A stretch of 64,000 bases of DNA from Bugula neritina (Eukaryota > Bryozoa > Gymnolaemata > Cheilostomatida > Bugulidae), in the NCBI GenBank assembly GCA_964035545.1, contig OZ037770.1:11855963-11919962 (forward strand), in the 5' to 3' direction. The notes under the pieces were generated by a model that was given only the letters and a program-made list of their open reading frames with translations, ran no database searches and was not told where the DNA came from. This document shows positions 25,001-35,953 of this stretch, piece after piece; the stretch's first letter is position 1, and each line of letters starts with the position of its first letter. Made by a program: the position numbers and the translations under genes.

Positions 25001-26280
25001 TCGGTTAATTTTGATTTTTCCATCATTGATATATTAGGTCGGTCTATTAAAGCTAGATCTATAGACTTCTATAAAACATTCCCTGGATCATACCTGCTAT
25101 ATCTCTATCTTATTAAAATGTATTTTCATTCCATTTTACATGTACAAAAGTAACTCATTGAAATGTTTATCTTATCACAAAAGTAATTCAATACATTTGA
25201 TTTTGCAGTAGCATCTAAGCATTAGTAATAATTGTGTACAAACACCATTAATTAAATTTTTATATAATCAATGTTTGCTGTCAGTATGGAATTCAATGAG
25301 TGTGTAATTTCAGTTCATACCAAAAAGCTCTATTTAATTAGGTTTTTCATCAAACAACTTATCCAATTTAAAACTCAATCGAAAACTTTTGTATGAAAGC
25401 TATTTTTACAAAAGCTTTTGATTTTTATGTTTTGTAACAATAAAGTTCAGATAATGGGTCGTGTTACTCATCTCATCTGATAATTTGGCAGTTAATTCAA
25501 TTATTTTGTGATAAAAACTATAGTTTTCACCATTTTTGAATGCTTTAAAACATGATCTTGGCAACTGGGTTAATTAAAACTTATGACCAGTTATACAATA
25601 CAATAGTGTGTGATACTGTGTGATAGAAACCAATGCAATAAATTCTGCTATGATTCAGTGACACTCCAAAAGTGTATTTAGAATTTGGCTAAAGTATATT
25701 TTTTAATATTTAGTATTTTTTAAATATTAATCAGTTGAGTGAGTCCAGTTAAAAGAATGTATTTAAAATATATTAGAAAATTTGGTAAGTTTAAGTTATA
25801 CAGATTAGGTGGTTACCACAAAATTAATTTAAGTCCATCTTATTTAGCTCCCAAGTTCATGAGTTTTTCTGGAACTACGGTGCAATATAAAATAGTATGT
25901 GCGGAAAATTTAAATATAACTTTATGAGTAATGTACAGCTGCGACCATGTCTAGTAGAGATGATATTTGCATACAATAAAAAGCTGTTGTTATTTTGGGG
26001 AGCAATGCACTTTTAATTATTGAAATCATGTCTGTGAAATTTGAAAACACATTCCTATGATTAATTCATCAAGCATATTTGCATTTTGTCAACATTTGAC
26101 ACCCCAGTGACTGATCTTTAATTTAGTGTCTAACTTCAATAAAGTTTTGATGGCAGTTTTCTGTTTTTTTGATATGCTTTGAGAACTGGTGCTAGCTAAG
26201 GCTAATACTTATGAACCAGTTTCAAAGTCGGTATGGGCATTGCATGAATGGTATTAGCAATATTGCGTTCTAAACTAATT

Positions 26281-26394
26281 TACTTACTTACTCATAGATG
26301 GAGTCCTGTAACAGGGCTTCATCTCATATCAGCTCACAACATCTACTCTCTTTGACACTATTGACTTCCACACTTTTCTATCTTGTGCCAGATC
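26281..26394 (-). mobile_element. 3' remnant of a non-LTR retrotransposon (LINE)
   Basis: The minus strand (26394-26329) reads DLAQDRKVWKSIVSKRVDVVS then stop, which resembles the Ala-x-Asp-Arg-x-x-Trp tail common at the C-terminus of LINE reverse transcriptase ORFs. After a short 3' UTR it ends in a (GTAA)n run (26292-26281), a typical 3' tail for some LINE clades. Only the extreme 3' end is present, as expected of 5' truncation. The call is by motif only. Confidence 0.4.
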
Positions 26395-26881
26395 TAAAAA
26401 TAATTGATCAAATGCATGTTAGCAAATATTTTTTTAGGTCTTTTTGACAGAATTAACCAAGAATGTTTTTCTGAACCCACTATAGGATGCTCTAGACTAA
26501 GAATGTGTCCATTATTGACCAGTAACCTTGAACAATCTGCAGTCAATAGCTAAAGTTTTCTTGCATATGGCGACTGCTAGCTGTAATCGCTAGACAAGTG
26601 GATTATAGGCATCTATATTGACTGTCTCCATATTGTCGTACATCAGTTACAGTTAATAGCTCTTGCTTATATAATTATGCTTGTAGATAAATACTTCCAT
26701 TTATAAGGAAGCATAGATTTTCATTTATGCTTTATGATCTCTGGTAGACTTGTGTAGAAGTTACAACTTAAATGTAATTTATGATTTGGATGGAATGCTT
26801 TATCATACTTAACATCTGCTTTATCGATTTTCATTGATGACGATAGTTATGATTAACATTAAACAGTTAGTAAATACCTAA
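26395..26881. other. noncoding spacer
   Basis: Nothing recognisable between the LINE remnant and the SINE copy. Confidence 0.5.
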
Positions 26882-27090
26882 GGGAACAGCAGTGGTCTAG
26901 TAGGTAGAAAGTTGACCTAAAGCCAAATTCATGTGTTAAAACCCTAGCAAATACCAGTGGTGATGTTAGGAAGACCATCCAGTCATAATTGCCCCTGTGC
27001 CCCCTCTGAATAAGTCCTTAGCTTGCTTTAAAAACCCTTTCCATCACTGGTTTTTTACAGAGATAGTGACTATAAACTTAAGGGAGTTAG
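26882..27090 (+). mobile_element. tRNA-derived SINE, family 1, copy 1
   Basis: Shares with the copies at 42774 and 51609 the order GTGGTCTAG (A-box), a degraded B-box, 'ggtgatgttagga', 'agtcataattgc.cctgtgcc', 'aagtcctta', 'ccctttccatca' and 'cagagatagtgactataaac'. The B-box (tgttaaaaccct) is mutated here, so this is an old, probably inactive copy. Confidence 0.8.
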
Positions 27091-27539
27091 TAAATAGCTA
27101 AAAACTAAGAGATTGAGTCAAATAAAGACACTCTCTTTACAATGCTGGTGGATTTCACTCAGTAATTTGTAGGTGTGTTGATCTGCACTGGATATAAAAG
27201 GTCTTATCGTCAACTAGCAGCAAAACAGCTGCAGACAATGTGAGCATTGCATTGGAGAAATTAAAGAGGTTTAATTGCAAATCCACTCTTAAGCTTTTAA
27301 TCCTTCATAACTTCACAGCTTCCATAAGATTATAGTTCAATTACTGAATGATTTATAGTATATCAACTATAATTATTATGGTCTTTAATATGCCAACTTT
27401 TTTTTTCTACAAAACAAAATTCAGTAATGCTACTGAGTTTTATTCATATAGAGTTTTTGTGAGTTTGCTGCTGTTATCCCTGTTATCCCTAAAAGTGTTT
27501 ATAAAGCATAAAGTAGGCTAAGGGCTTTTTTCTAAAATG
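27091..27539. other. noncoding spacer
   Basis: AT-rich with no gene. A short direct duplication TGTTATCCC TGTTATCCC lies around 27473-27490. Confidence 0.5.
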
Positions 27540-27640
27540 AAGCAAAAGCAATTCTGTGTTTGCATGGTGTTGAGATTCAAACCACTGACATTATGTGTAC
27601 TGGGCCAGCATTCTAACCGCTGCACCACTGCTAAACATAG
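27540..27640 (-). mobile_element. tRNA-derived SINE-like fragment
   Basis: The minus strand has the A-box GTGGTGCAGCGGTTAGAATGC (27627-27608 region) and the B-box GGTTTGAATCTC (27583-27572). Its A-box is close to that of the repeat at 9960-10040. Confidence 0.5.
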
Positions 27641-29631
27641 TCACAATTAAATATTAGTTCATACAAAAATGTACCCAATTTCCAAGGTAACCGACAATTG
27701 CTTCACAATATTCACTAGTTAAAACTTTGATATGCAGTTGTGAGGATGCTACAAAAGTGGGTGAATAATAAAGTAAAATGCAACATGGAATTCATCTACA
27801 AATTTTATTGTAGGCATGGATACAAAATGCATTGGCCATGGTTGCATAAAGTAGCCTGTTTATAGGGTCTTTTTCTCATATTATGTTTTGTCAAATGGTT
27901 TGTAGAAATAATTTATTATATTAATGTTGTTAGATCACATGGAGGCTCTTTATGTTCCCAGATAAAGTTCTGAGCAGTTTGTATATAGTATATATAGTTT
28001 TCATCTCTACATCAATCTGTTGCTTCTATGTACCTTATTGGTTACATAGGAGGTATAAATGTTCCTTTGCTTCCATTTCCAGTTCTTTTTAACTCTTTTT
28101 GACAGTTAATGGGCACTATATCAGATTTTAAAATAACTGCAAAAACTTCTAACACTTAACTATATATATATATTATAGGAAACTATATTTTTGGTTGCTT
28201 TTATTGTATGTGGTTTAAAGTGACAATTACAGTTAAAAAATAAATTTATGGATCATGGCAGTTATTGAATTTATCACCAGAAATATAAATAACTTTAACT
28301 TAATTACTATAAATAATAATGACAGTTCGACTTTATAGTTCACACCGTTTCAGTTTTGCTGCTTTGATAATTGCTTTGAAGTGCAAAACAAAACATAAAC
28401 AATCATCGGGCTTAATTATTGCAAATATCACTTCCCTTCTTTGAATAATATTTGAACTTTTATCAAAAATATAACAGCTAAGCTTGTGTTTTCATAGTTG
28501 AAAAGAAATAGTGAGCTGGGAGATCTAGCTGCTACAGCCATGACATAACTTAAAGATTAAGAGCTACAATTTAGCATTAACGAGGTCATGAGCAGTCTGA
28601 AGCTATTTTCAGAATATCACATTGGTTTGAGGCAGGCGAATGTAGAAACAGATTTTATGATCACTGCCAAAAGTCTTGCATTAAACAATTACGATATACT
28701 TAAATTTAGCAGAATAAACGGAAACATCTACAACTTTTGAAAGCTTGCTCGAAATGGTTCAGGCAAATGAAGCAATAATTATGTAACCACCTCTTGTACT
28801 TGCAGCATTAAATAATAAAACACTTTTAAAGCTTAACACATTTCAGAACAATTATTAATTCAAGTGACGTTTTCAATCATTACTAGACTATATATGAAAT
28901 AGACTTAAGCACTGATTATTTTCAAGTACTTTCACAGGAACTAAGTGTCAAAAGCAACATACAGACATAAACTAATACATAATTATATGTACAACATTTT
29001 AAAGCTAATATCACCAATAATGTACTGTAAATTATAAATGCAATTATGTATGTGTGTAGCTAAGTTCATCAATTTTAATGAGCAGTATTCTCAAATTAGG
29101 CGAAAAAAAAAAATAAAAAATATCATTTCTTTGGTGTATATATGAATAAAAACAATGCCCTTAAAATAACAATTAACCTTGCTATATATAAGGTAATGGG
29201 TGGGTGTTTTATTAGTTGTGGCCAACTTATATGAGTTCCACAAACATGCCAAACTAGGCCAGGTTATTGTTAAGCATGATTTGTGCATTCACATCCAAAA
29301 GTGACTTTGCATTAATTTTTTGTCATTTGCAAAACAAGGAAAATCCGTGCAGTTTGCGTGATTCAAACGATGCTATGCTTATGTCCTGAGTTGTTAATAA
29401 TTCTTAGAATTCTAAAATTAAGTTATTTTTAAACTATCTTGTTCTCATATTTTAGTATAGGTGGCACAAAACAGTTCTGATAACTACTTTTTCACCTGCT
29501 GGTTCAACAATAACTAAGTAAGTAAGCGTAGGGCCACACGGCGCGTGACATGCAAGAAATCACATTTAGCCCAAAAAATGGACTTCGTGAGCAGGATTTT
29601 CATATGTCTAACGTGCTGAGCCATGTTATAA
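27641..29631. other. noncoding AT-rich stretch
   Basis: No gene seen. A GC-rich patch (TAGGGCCACACGGCGCG, about 29529-29545) just before the TA tract resembles the end of a DNA transposon, but no partner terminus was found. Confidence 0.5.
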
Positions 29632-29637
29632 ATATAC

Positions 29638-29718
<81 letters not shown>

Positions 29719-29743
29719 TATACATATATATACATATATATAC
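29632..29743. repeat. (TA)n microsatellite
   Basis: About 110 bp of alternating TA, passing into three or more 10-bp TACATATATA units at the right end. The long Tyr-Ile open frames through it are artefacts of the repeat. Confidence 0.97.
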
Positions 29744-32381
29744 TGATCTCAAATAAAAGCATTAGAAATATTAATGGTTATTAAAAACTGCTATTCAAAA
29801 ATATATCAACATTTCAAAAATGCATACTGTCTAATAAACAGAGGTGAATAACCTCCATGGTGTCTGTCTCTTAATCCTTCTACGCAGAAAAATGATGGAG
29901 TCATCCAATATGAAGCTACAGTCAACTTTAACCTTTCAAAAATGTCATGGCCTGATGATTAGAGCTCTTGCTGTGCATGGTTATACCAGAGATTAGACTT
30001 AATTCCAAACCAACCATTTTAAAGTTACTAGAAGTTTAACAAAAGCACTTGAAGCAATTACTCCTGGACTACTCCCTAGCAATTTTAAGCTGTTGAGGTA
30101 GAATTTATATACTTCATAAATAGAGAAGGTTAGAGCAAGTTTTGAACTTTAATAAAGGTTGCAGTACAGACAGAAAAGTGCTTTATTTGGTAATAACCTA
30201 AAGGAATAACTATTGCAGCTAATACATATACTACTGTAATAACAGTTAAGGTTTCCTGCTCAGAAGGAATAAAAAATAATTATAAAATTCCATATAAATC
30301 ATTAACATGGAAAACTTTGAAAAACAGATCTACTTTTTTAATTCATTAAGTTAGCAGTTAACAGAAAGCAAAATTTTTCGACACCTTGTATTAGCTTTTT
30401 TATTTCCTTATAGAAACAATTTGGATGAAGGTGCAATTTACGTAAGAAATTTCACGACTTTTTGCCTATAGTTATTATAATTTTGACAAAAGTTGTTGAC
30501 CTTATTGAACGTCAACAACTTAAAATCTTGAACAAACTACCTAGCCAGCTATTGAATCATTTGCACAGGTTCAGGAGTTGACGTAAATGTGGCAGTGGTG
30601 GAAGTACTACACTCTGTACTGCCTCCCTTGTGGCTCATATAATTGAATGAGAGACAAACAGATTTTCACTCTTGATTACATAGCATAGAGAGATAGGTTG
30701 AAGTTTTTGTGCATAACAATACTTCATCTACATAAATTATGATAATGTGTTGTCAGGGTATCATTGCTGTATAATAAAGAGCAATAGGTTAGTAGGTTGA
30801 ACAGATTTTATCTATACCCAACTGGTAGCATTCGTACCATGCACTCAAATAACGCATATATCTTTACCTAGGTGATTCTTATCATTCAAACGTTATTGAA
30901 TATGTAATTCTAACCGCCAGAAATTTCCTGTTTGTCATCTGTTAATAAAGAAATGGCCTACTTTGAATTGTAGCTGGATAATCGTGAATTATGTGTACAA
31001 CTTTTATATCTATTATCCGGTTGCACAGAATGACTGCAAAACCTTATATTTGATCAACTTAATTACTCCTCTTAAGTATTAATGTTGAGTTAATTATATT
31101 TAGTGACTCTGACACCAGATTATAGCATTTAGAGTGTGGGGGCAGGTTAACCACTGGCTTATAGCATTGCCATTTGTTTCTGTTTGTACATAATACAAGG
31201 TAACCCTGTTACAATGTCGATATGTAAAAGCTCTACAGTATGCTGTGTGACTAAATATTTCCTATGAAGATCAGTCATGGATTCTTTATGATAAGCGTGC
31301 AAGTATAAATATTTTACTATTGAGAAAACTTGATATATGTTTGAAGCCTTCAGTGAAACCTATAACTCCAATCCCGGATCTATAATTACTTATCCCGAGT
31401 AGATGAGTGAACTCTACGTAAAATGACATCAAATTTATGCAACACAAAGTTGGAATATTTTATTAAAAACTATTAAAATAAAATTTAGACCAGGATAACA
31501 TTTGATTTATTCAATGGTAGCTGATATAATTTTTATTGTATTATTTTAGGCTTCTTTGTTATATATTTTAAAAAATAGCAGCCATTTTCTTTTCAGAAAT
31601 AAAATCTTGATGTATGAGTTATCCAAAGTTTTAAGAAAGATGTAGTCAGTTGGAACAGATTTATTTGATTTATGACTTTAGGTGTTTTCTCATAATCATA
31701 ACTTTAAATTATCATACTGATTTATATAGGCAAGGGAATTTATTGTCATAAATTCGTGACGGGAGAAGTAATGTATAGATGTATAAGAGATAAACAGATC
31801 TTCATTTGCCTATCCTATCCTCCCTTCTAAAGGGACTAGTACATTGACATTTGGTTAGTTCCGCTTTTAAACAATTTCTGGAAGTACTTAAGTATAGCTG
31901 CTAGATTTTCTTCAATTCTTTCAAAACACATAATTTAAACACCGGCAGTGATAATTAATATTTCGAAGAAAACTGATTGAACAACCATCTATCTTTAGTC
32001 AAACCTATCAGCTCTCCTAATCTTGAAGTGATAAAAAGATTAAACTGAATAAAAGAGGGATTAACATTAAAATCCTAAATCTTTTAAAATATGTATTGAT
32101 GTCAAAAAAGTTGAGCCCACTCTTGGTTTATGTTATTTACTAGTTTTTTAACTTGTGTCACGTTTACCTTTAGACCTGCTTTCAAATAACAAGAACCTTT
32201 CATGCAACAACATGGCTATAGTATTAGTAAAGAGATTAATGATGATGTGAATAGAGAGAGTTGTGTGCTTTTATAAAACTTAGGGCATCAAAACAAGTGT
32301 ATCTAAATTTGTATTCTATCTGCCATGTGCATTAGAAACTGGTGTTCCTCTAATAAACTAAAGCAAACAGCTGTTGAAGTC
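29744..32381. other. noncoding AT-rich stretch
   Basis: No supportable gene. Contains a short perfect hairpin (30490-30521) and, at 29945-30000, a tRNA-A-box-like stretch (CTGATGATTAGAGC) without a good B-box. Confidence 0.5.
30490..30521. repeat. small perfect hairpin
   Basis: AAGTTGTTGAC and GTCAACAACTT are perfect 11-bp arms around a 10-nt loop. There is no U-tract or gene context, so the function is unknown. Confidence 0.7.
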
Positions 32382-32688
32382 TTACCGCCTATTCACACTT
32401 ACCGTATCGGACGCCGTAACAGCAAATATCAGCCATTTTTAATGTGTCCACGCTGAAGTTTTCAAAGTCTGCTATTAGGTACAATCTATGACACTTCATT
32501 GAATAATTATATCCAATGAATTAACGCAAAAGTTTTTCTGTCTAATAGGAGTCTGCCGCAACTTATTTGAATCAAGCAGTGTTTGATCTTACCGTACCGC
32601 AACACCTTACAAGAAGCTCAGACATTTGTAAAAATGGCTGGTATTTGCTGTTACGGCGTACGGTACGGTAAGTCTAAATAGGGGGTTA
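32382..32688. mobile_element. MITE with long TIRs, PIF/Harbinger-like
   Basis: The element at 32385-32685 (301 bp) begins CCGCCTATTCACACTTACCG and ends with the inverse of CCCCCTATTTAGACTTACCG. The inverted homology runs about 57 bp inward, to AGCCATTTTT. Flanking TTA trinucleotides at 32382-32384 and 32686-32688 look like a target-site duplication, the PIF/Harbinger signature (TWA). It has no transposase ORF, so it is non-autonomous. Arms differ at several positions, implying some age. Confidence 0.85.
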
Positions 32689-35562
32689 AACTAGCATTTA
32701 CTTGAAAAAAGGTCCCCAGTTAATGAGGACATGTTCTGTAGAGATTTATAGATGCTCTGTATTGAGAAATCAAATGGAAAAGATGTCTGCACAAAATCAC
32801 CACGCAGCTCTCACCATATAAAAAAGTATTAAAGTTACTAGCTTTTTTTCTAAGGGTGTTGATATTCACCTCAGAAACACCTCTCCAAAATATTTATCAG
32901 TTAGTTGCATATTCTTAGTGGTTTTTATTGCAACGGTGCCATAAATTAGCTATGGAAAGGGTCTAATTTTACCGAGCTGATACCAAGTGGCTATGCTATA
33001 AATAATAGTTTCACTAAAACTAAGATACCCTCGAGCAAATAGCCTACATTTGAATTTTTCTACAATAATATGGTGAAACTTCTTGTAGAAATTTGGCAAC
33101 ATGTAGTCCCACATTTAGAGCAAAAGCCGTTGTCAAATGGTACAACTAGTTATTTTTATCTATGATGAAAAATTTTGCTCAATAACTATTTTTAGATAAT
33201 TGCCTCATTAAAAATTATCTTCCAATAAAAAAGACCGTGGCTAAATCGTAGCTATGGTGGTAATATTTTAAACTAAATTGATATCTATAACACATTTTAA
33301 TAATTTTTCTGTGCTCACACAAATGATTCTTTTTTATTGACTTCTTTTTCACTTTATGGCATAAATTACATATAGAACCAGTGAAAAGTTCAACTTCATC
33401 ACCTCTTTGATTGTGAAAAGTTTTCAATTACTTTTATAGCGCAGAGTTAAGGAATAGAAGCTTCTAAATATGACGCCTTAAAACATTGTTAAATAAAAAA
33501 TTAACCAGGTCAGGTTGACACAGTTTAACATAAACATATAACAGAAGGCTATACAAAGAGAATAGGACTACAAGCACTATAATCGCTAATGAACTGTGAG
33601 ATGCTCATTATACGTTCCTAGACATTCTTAAACTAATTATTTCCGCATTGGTATAAACCTATACATATCTTGGCTTTTCGTTTATTTTCCCTCTTCCTCT
33701 TTTCATGTGTTGTGATAACATTCTAAGGTCATCTAAAGGTTAAGATATGCAAGGTCTTTCTTCAACTGACAGCCATTGAACGAAGCCAAAAGTTGACCAT
33801 AATTAATTGAGTTCTCCTACAAACCAATTTATTTGCCAAACATAATGAGTTCTTTGAGAGTCTTAATAATAATAATCCCTCAATTAACTAAAACATTTAT
33901 GTAAATTACACCCTACTAATAGGGATAGTTAGCCTTAATGTTTAACCATGTTCATTAGAGTTTATTTTTAAGCCTGCATATTTTCAAGGCAAATGATTGA
34001 GTGATGAGGCAAAGAAACAGTTGTTATAGTGTCTAGCAGTAGTTCAAATTTAAAACAAAAACCTTATTATACCAAAAAAAAGTTATTAGAAGTAATTTTA
34101 TCTCAAGTGATTATACATCGATAATTGATAACCAGACAAGTGATAACAATTTTCAACCAGACAACCACTCTACAAAGCTCCTTTTAATGAACTACAATTT
34201 TTTTGCAATGTTCTTTTACAAAACAAAACATCTTTTTTACCCACATATTTCAACAAGTTATGGATTTGTTTTTATAGGAAAATATCATTTTTTGCATATA
34301 ATAACTGATTACTGCAAACTGGCAATGGTTAAAGTTTTTTATAACATGTTGAACAAAATAAAAATTTCCACTATACCAAAAATGTGATATCATTTCAATA
34401 ATATGTTAATCATTAATTTGCGTTGTCAGGAAGTTTTGTGTGCGTTACAGTAAATCATGCCAGCGAAAATCCTTTCTGACGTTCATTGGCTCACGACCTG
34501 AAAACAGGTAATTTCCAGCAGCATTCTTCACGGTCTAACCTGTCAGGACTTTTTGAAGCGGATTCATTATATTCATGTGCAAGCCGGCAAAATTTTTGAC
34601 TTTGAGTGATTTGTTGTTTGAAAAATTGCATCTCACCTCTCCATTTTAGTTTTGAAAGCTTGGTATTTCAGTGTCACACCTAAATTACAGCTCTTCTAAC
34701 AAAAACAAAAGAGACTTGAAGTTATAAGAACAGGTGACAATTGCTAAAAATCATTAATTACACCTTCAGAAAGTAAGTAATGCTTTTGTCTTGTGGCAAG
34801 TTCAAACTTATCTGATCTTTACCTACTAGTCTAATTTACTGACGGACTATATAACAACTATAGTCAACACTCATCAATAGTATGTATGCATTAATAATCG
34901 CCGTGGCTGCAGTAGTTGTCATCTCTCTGTAATAAAATCAAGCAGTTGTTTTAAAATGCAATGAGTTCTTGATTTGGTTTGGTTATGTATAAATAGTCAA
35001 AATAGCTTTCAGACTATACATTTCATACATACAACATTTCTTCATCTATTAGCAAATTTTTGAATAAAAAGAAGCTTTTTACATTATAATAAGGCCAATT
35101 TCGTTACTGCAATACACAATTTAATTAGTGAAACAAAAAATATAGTGAATCAGCTTGAATTGTACAAGAATCCCATAACTGCCAGTCAGTAGCTTAAAAA
35201 CTGCCTAAAAACAGTATAATAAAAATAAGAGGAAAAACTTTGATTGCAAACAGGGTGGAAAGTTTAAAAAAAATAAATTAGGTCACCCTAATTATTTTAT
35301 AGCAAATTGTTTTGGTTAAAAAAACAATTATTACATCATTGGAGAATAAATTTACACCAAAGCAAGCTATTTAATCATTACTGAAAATTGTGCAACAAGG
35401 GATGGCATTTCCATTACTTCTGAAATATCATCAACATAATTATTTATCCGCAGAGAAGATAAAGGTGTTCACATAGCAACATAAATAAGGCCATCAATCA
35501 TATCCTAGTCAAGTTGTCATTTTGTCACTAATCAAAGTTTTTAAATGATTGATTGAACCTCG
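32689..35562. other. noncoding stretch upstream of collagen C
   Basis: AT-rich, without a recognised gene or repeat. It leads into the collagen C promoter. Confidence 0.5.
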
Positions 35563-35666
35563 AAGGCGGAGCAAAAGCATTTCCTCACACTCCACCCATC
35601 TGAAACCAAAAAAGGCGGAGCTTTACAGGTAACGGCAGAATTTAATGTGCACAAGGTGTATAAAAA
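35563..35666 (+). promoter_or_regulatory. putative core promoter of collagen C, two motif copies
   Basis: AAGGCGGAGCAAA lies at 35563-35575 and AAGGCGGAGCTT at 35612-35623. A TATA box TATAAAAA follows at 35659-35666. The two copies are 49 bp apart; the proximal one is 35 bp from the TATA box, as in the other collagen promoters. Confidence 0.6.
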
Positions 35667-35689
35667 CTCGAACCTTTGAATCTCAAATC

Positions 35690-35723
35690 AGTTTCAACTC
35701 ACAGCTCATCCCAACACACAAAG
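35690..35723 (+). other. noncoding leader exon of collagen C (5' end approximate)
   Basis: The donor CAAAG|TAAGTGG places the last exon base at 35723 (AAG|GTAAGT-like context). The acceptor TTTTAG ends at 35953, immediately before the ATG at 35954. The start is set about 25-30 bp after the TATA box. Confidence 0.45.
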
Positions 35724-35953
35724 TAAGTGGAGATCTGACTGTTAAATTGGAACTGTTTAGCAGAGCTTTTCTTAAATAGCTGTTATTTTATTACTTTAAA
35801 TCAAAGCACATTTGGTAGTAGGCAGGATTGGAATGCTTTTGATTTACATAACATAATTCTTTGGTGGTTGTCATCTTAAATTTAAATACTACTTTCTTCA
35901 AATATTGCTGCTATTTAGCTTTGTGGTTTATATACAACTTTATACAATTTTAG

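Larger units (their letters stand above)
18046..26280. other. gene-poor intergenic DNA
   Basis: Eight kilobases without a supportable gene. Items noted separately: an open GC-rich block at 19856-19993 and an imperfect hairpin at 21987-22067. Open frames here are short, AT-rich and unrecognised. Confidence 0.55.

Noticed and set aside
29521-29560. Possible DNA-transposon terminus TAGGGCCACACGGCGCG
   Set aside because: No inverted partner or target-site duplication found on either side of the TA tract.
29514-29762. Tyr-Ile repeat proteins on both strands
   Set aside because: Direct translation of the (TA)n microsatellite; the same applies at 40279-40587.
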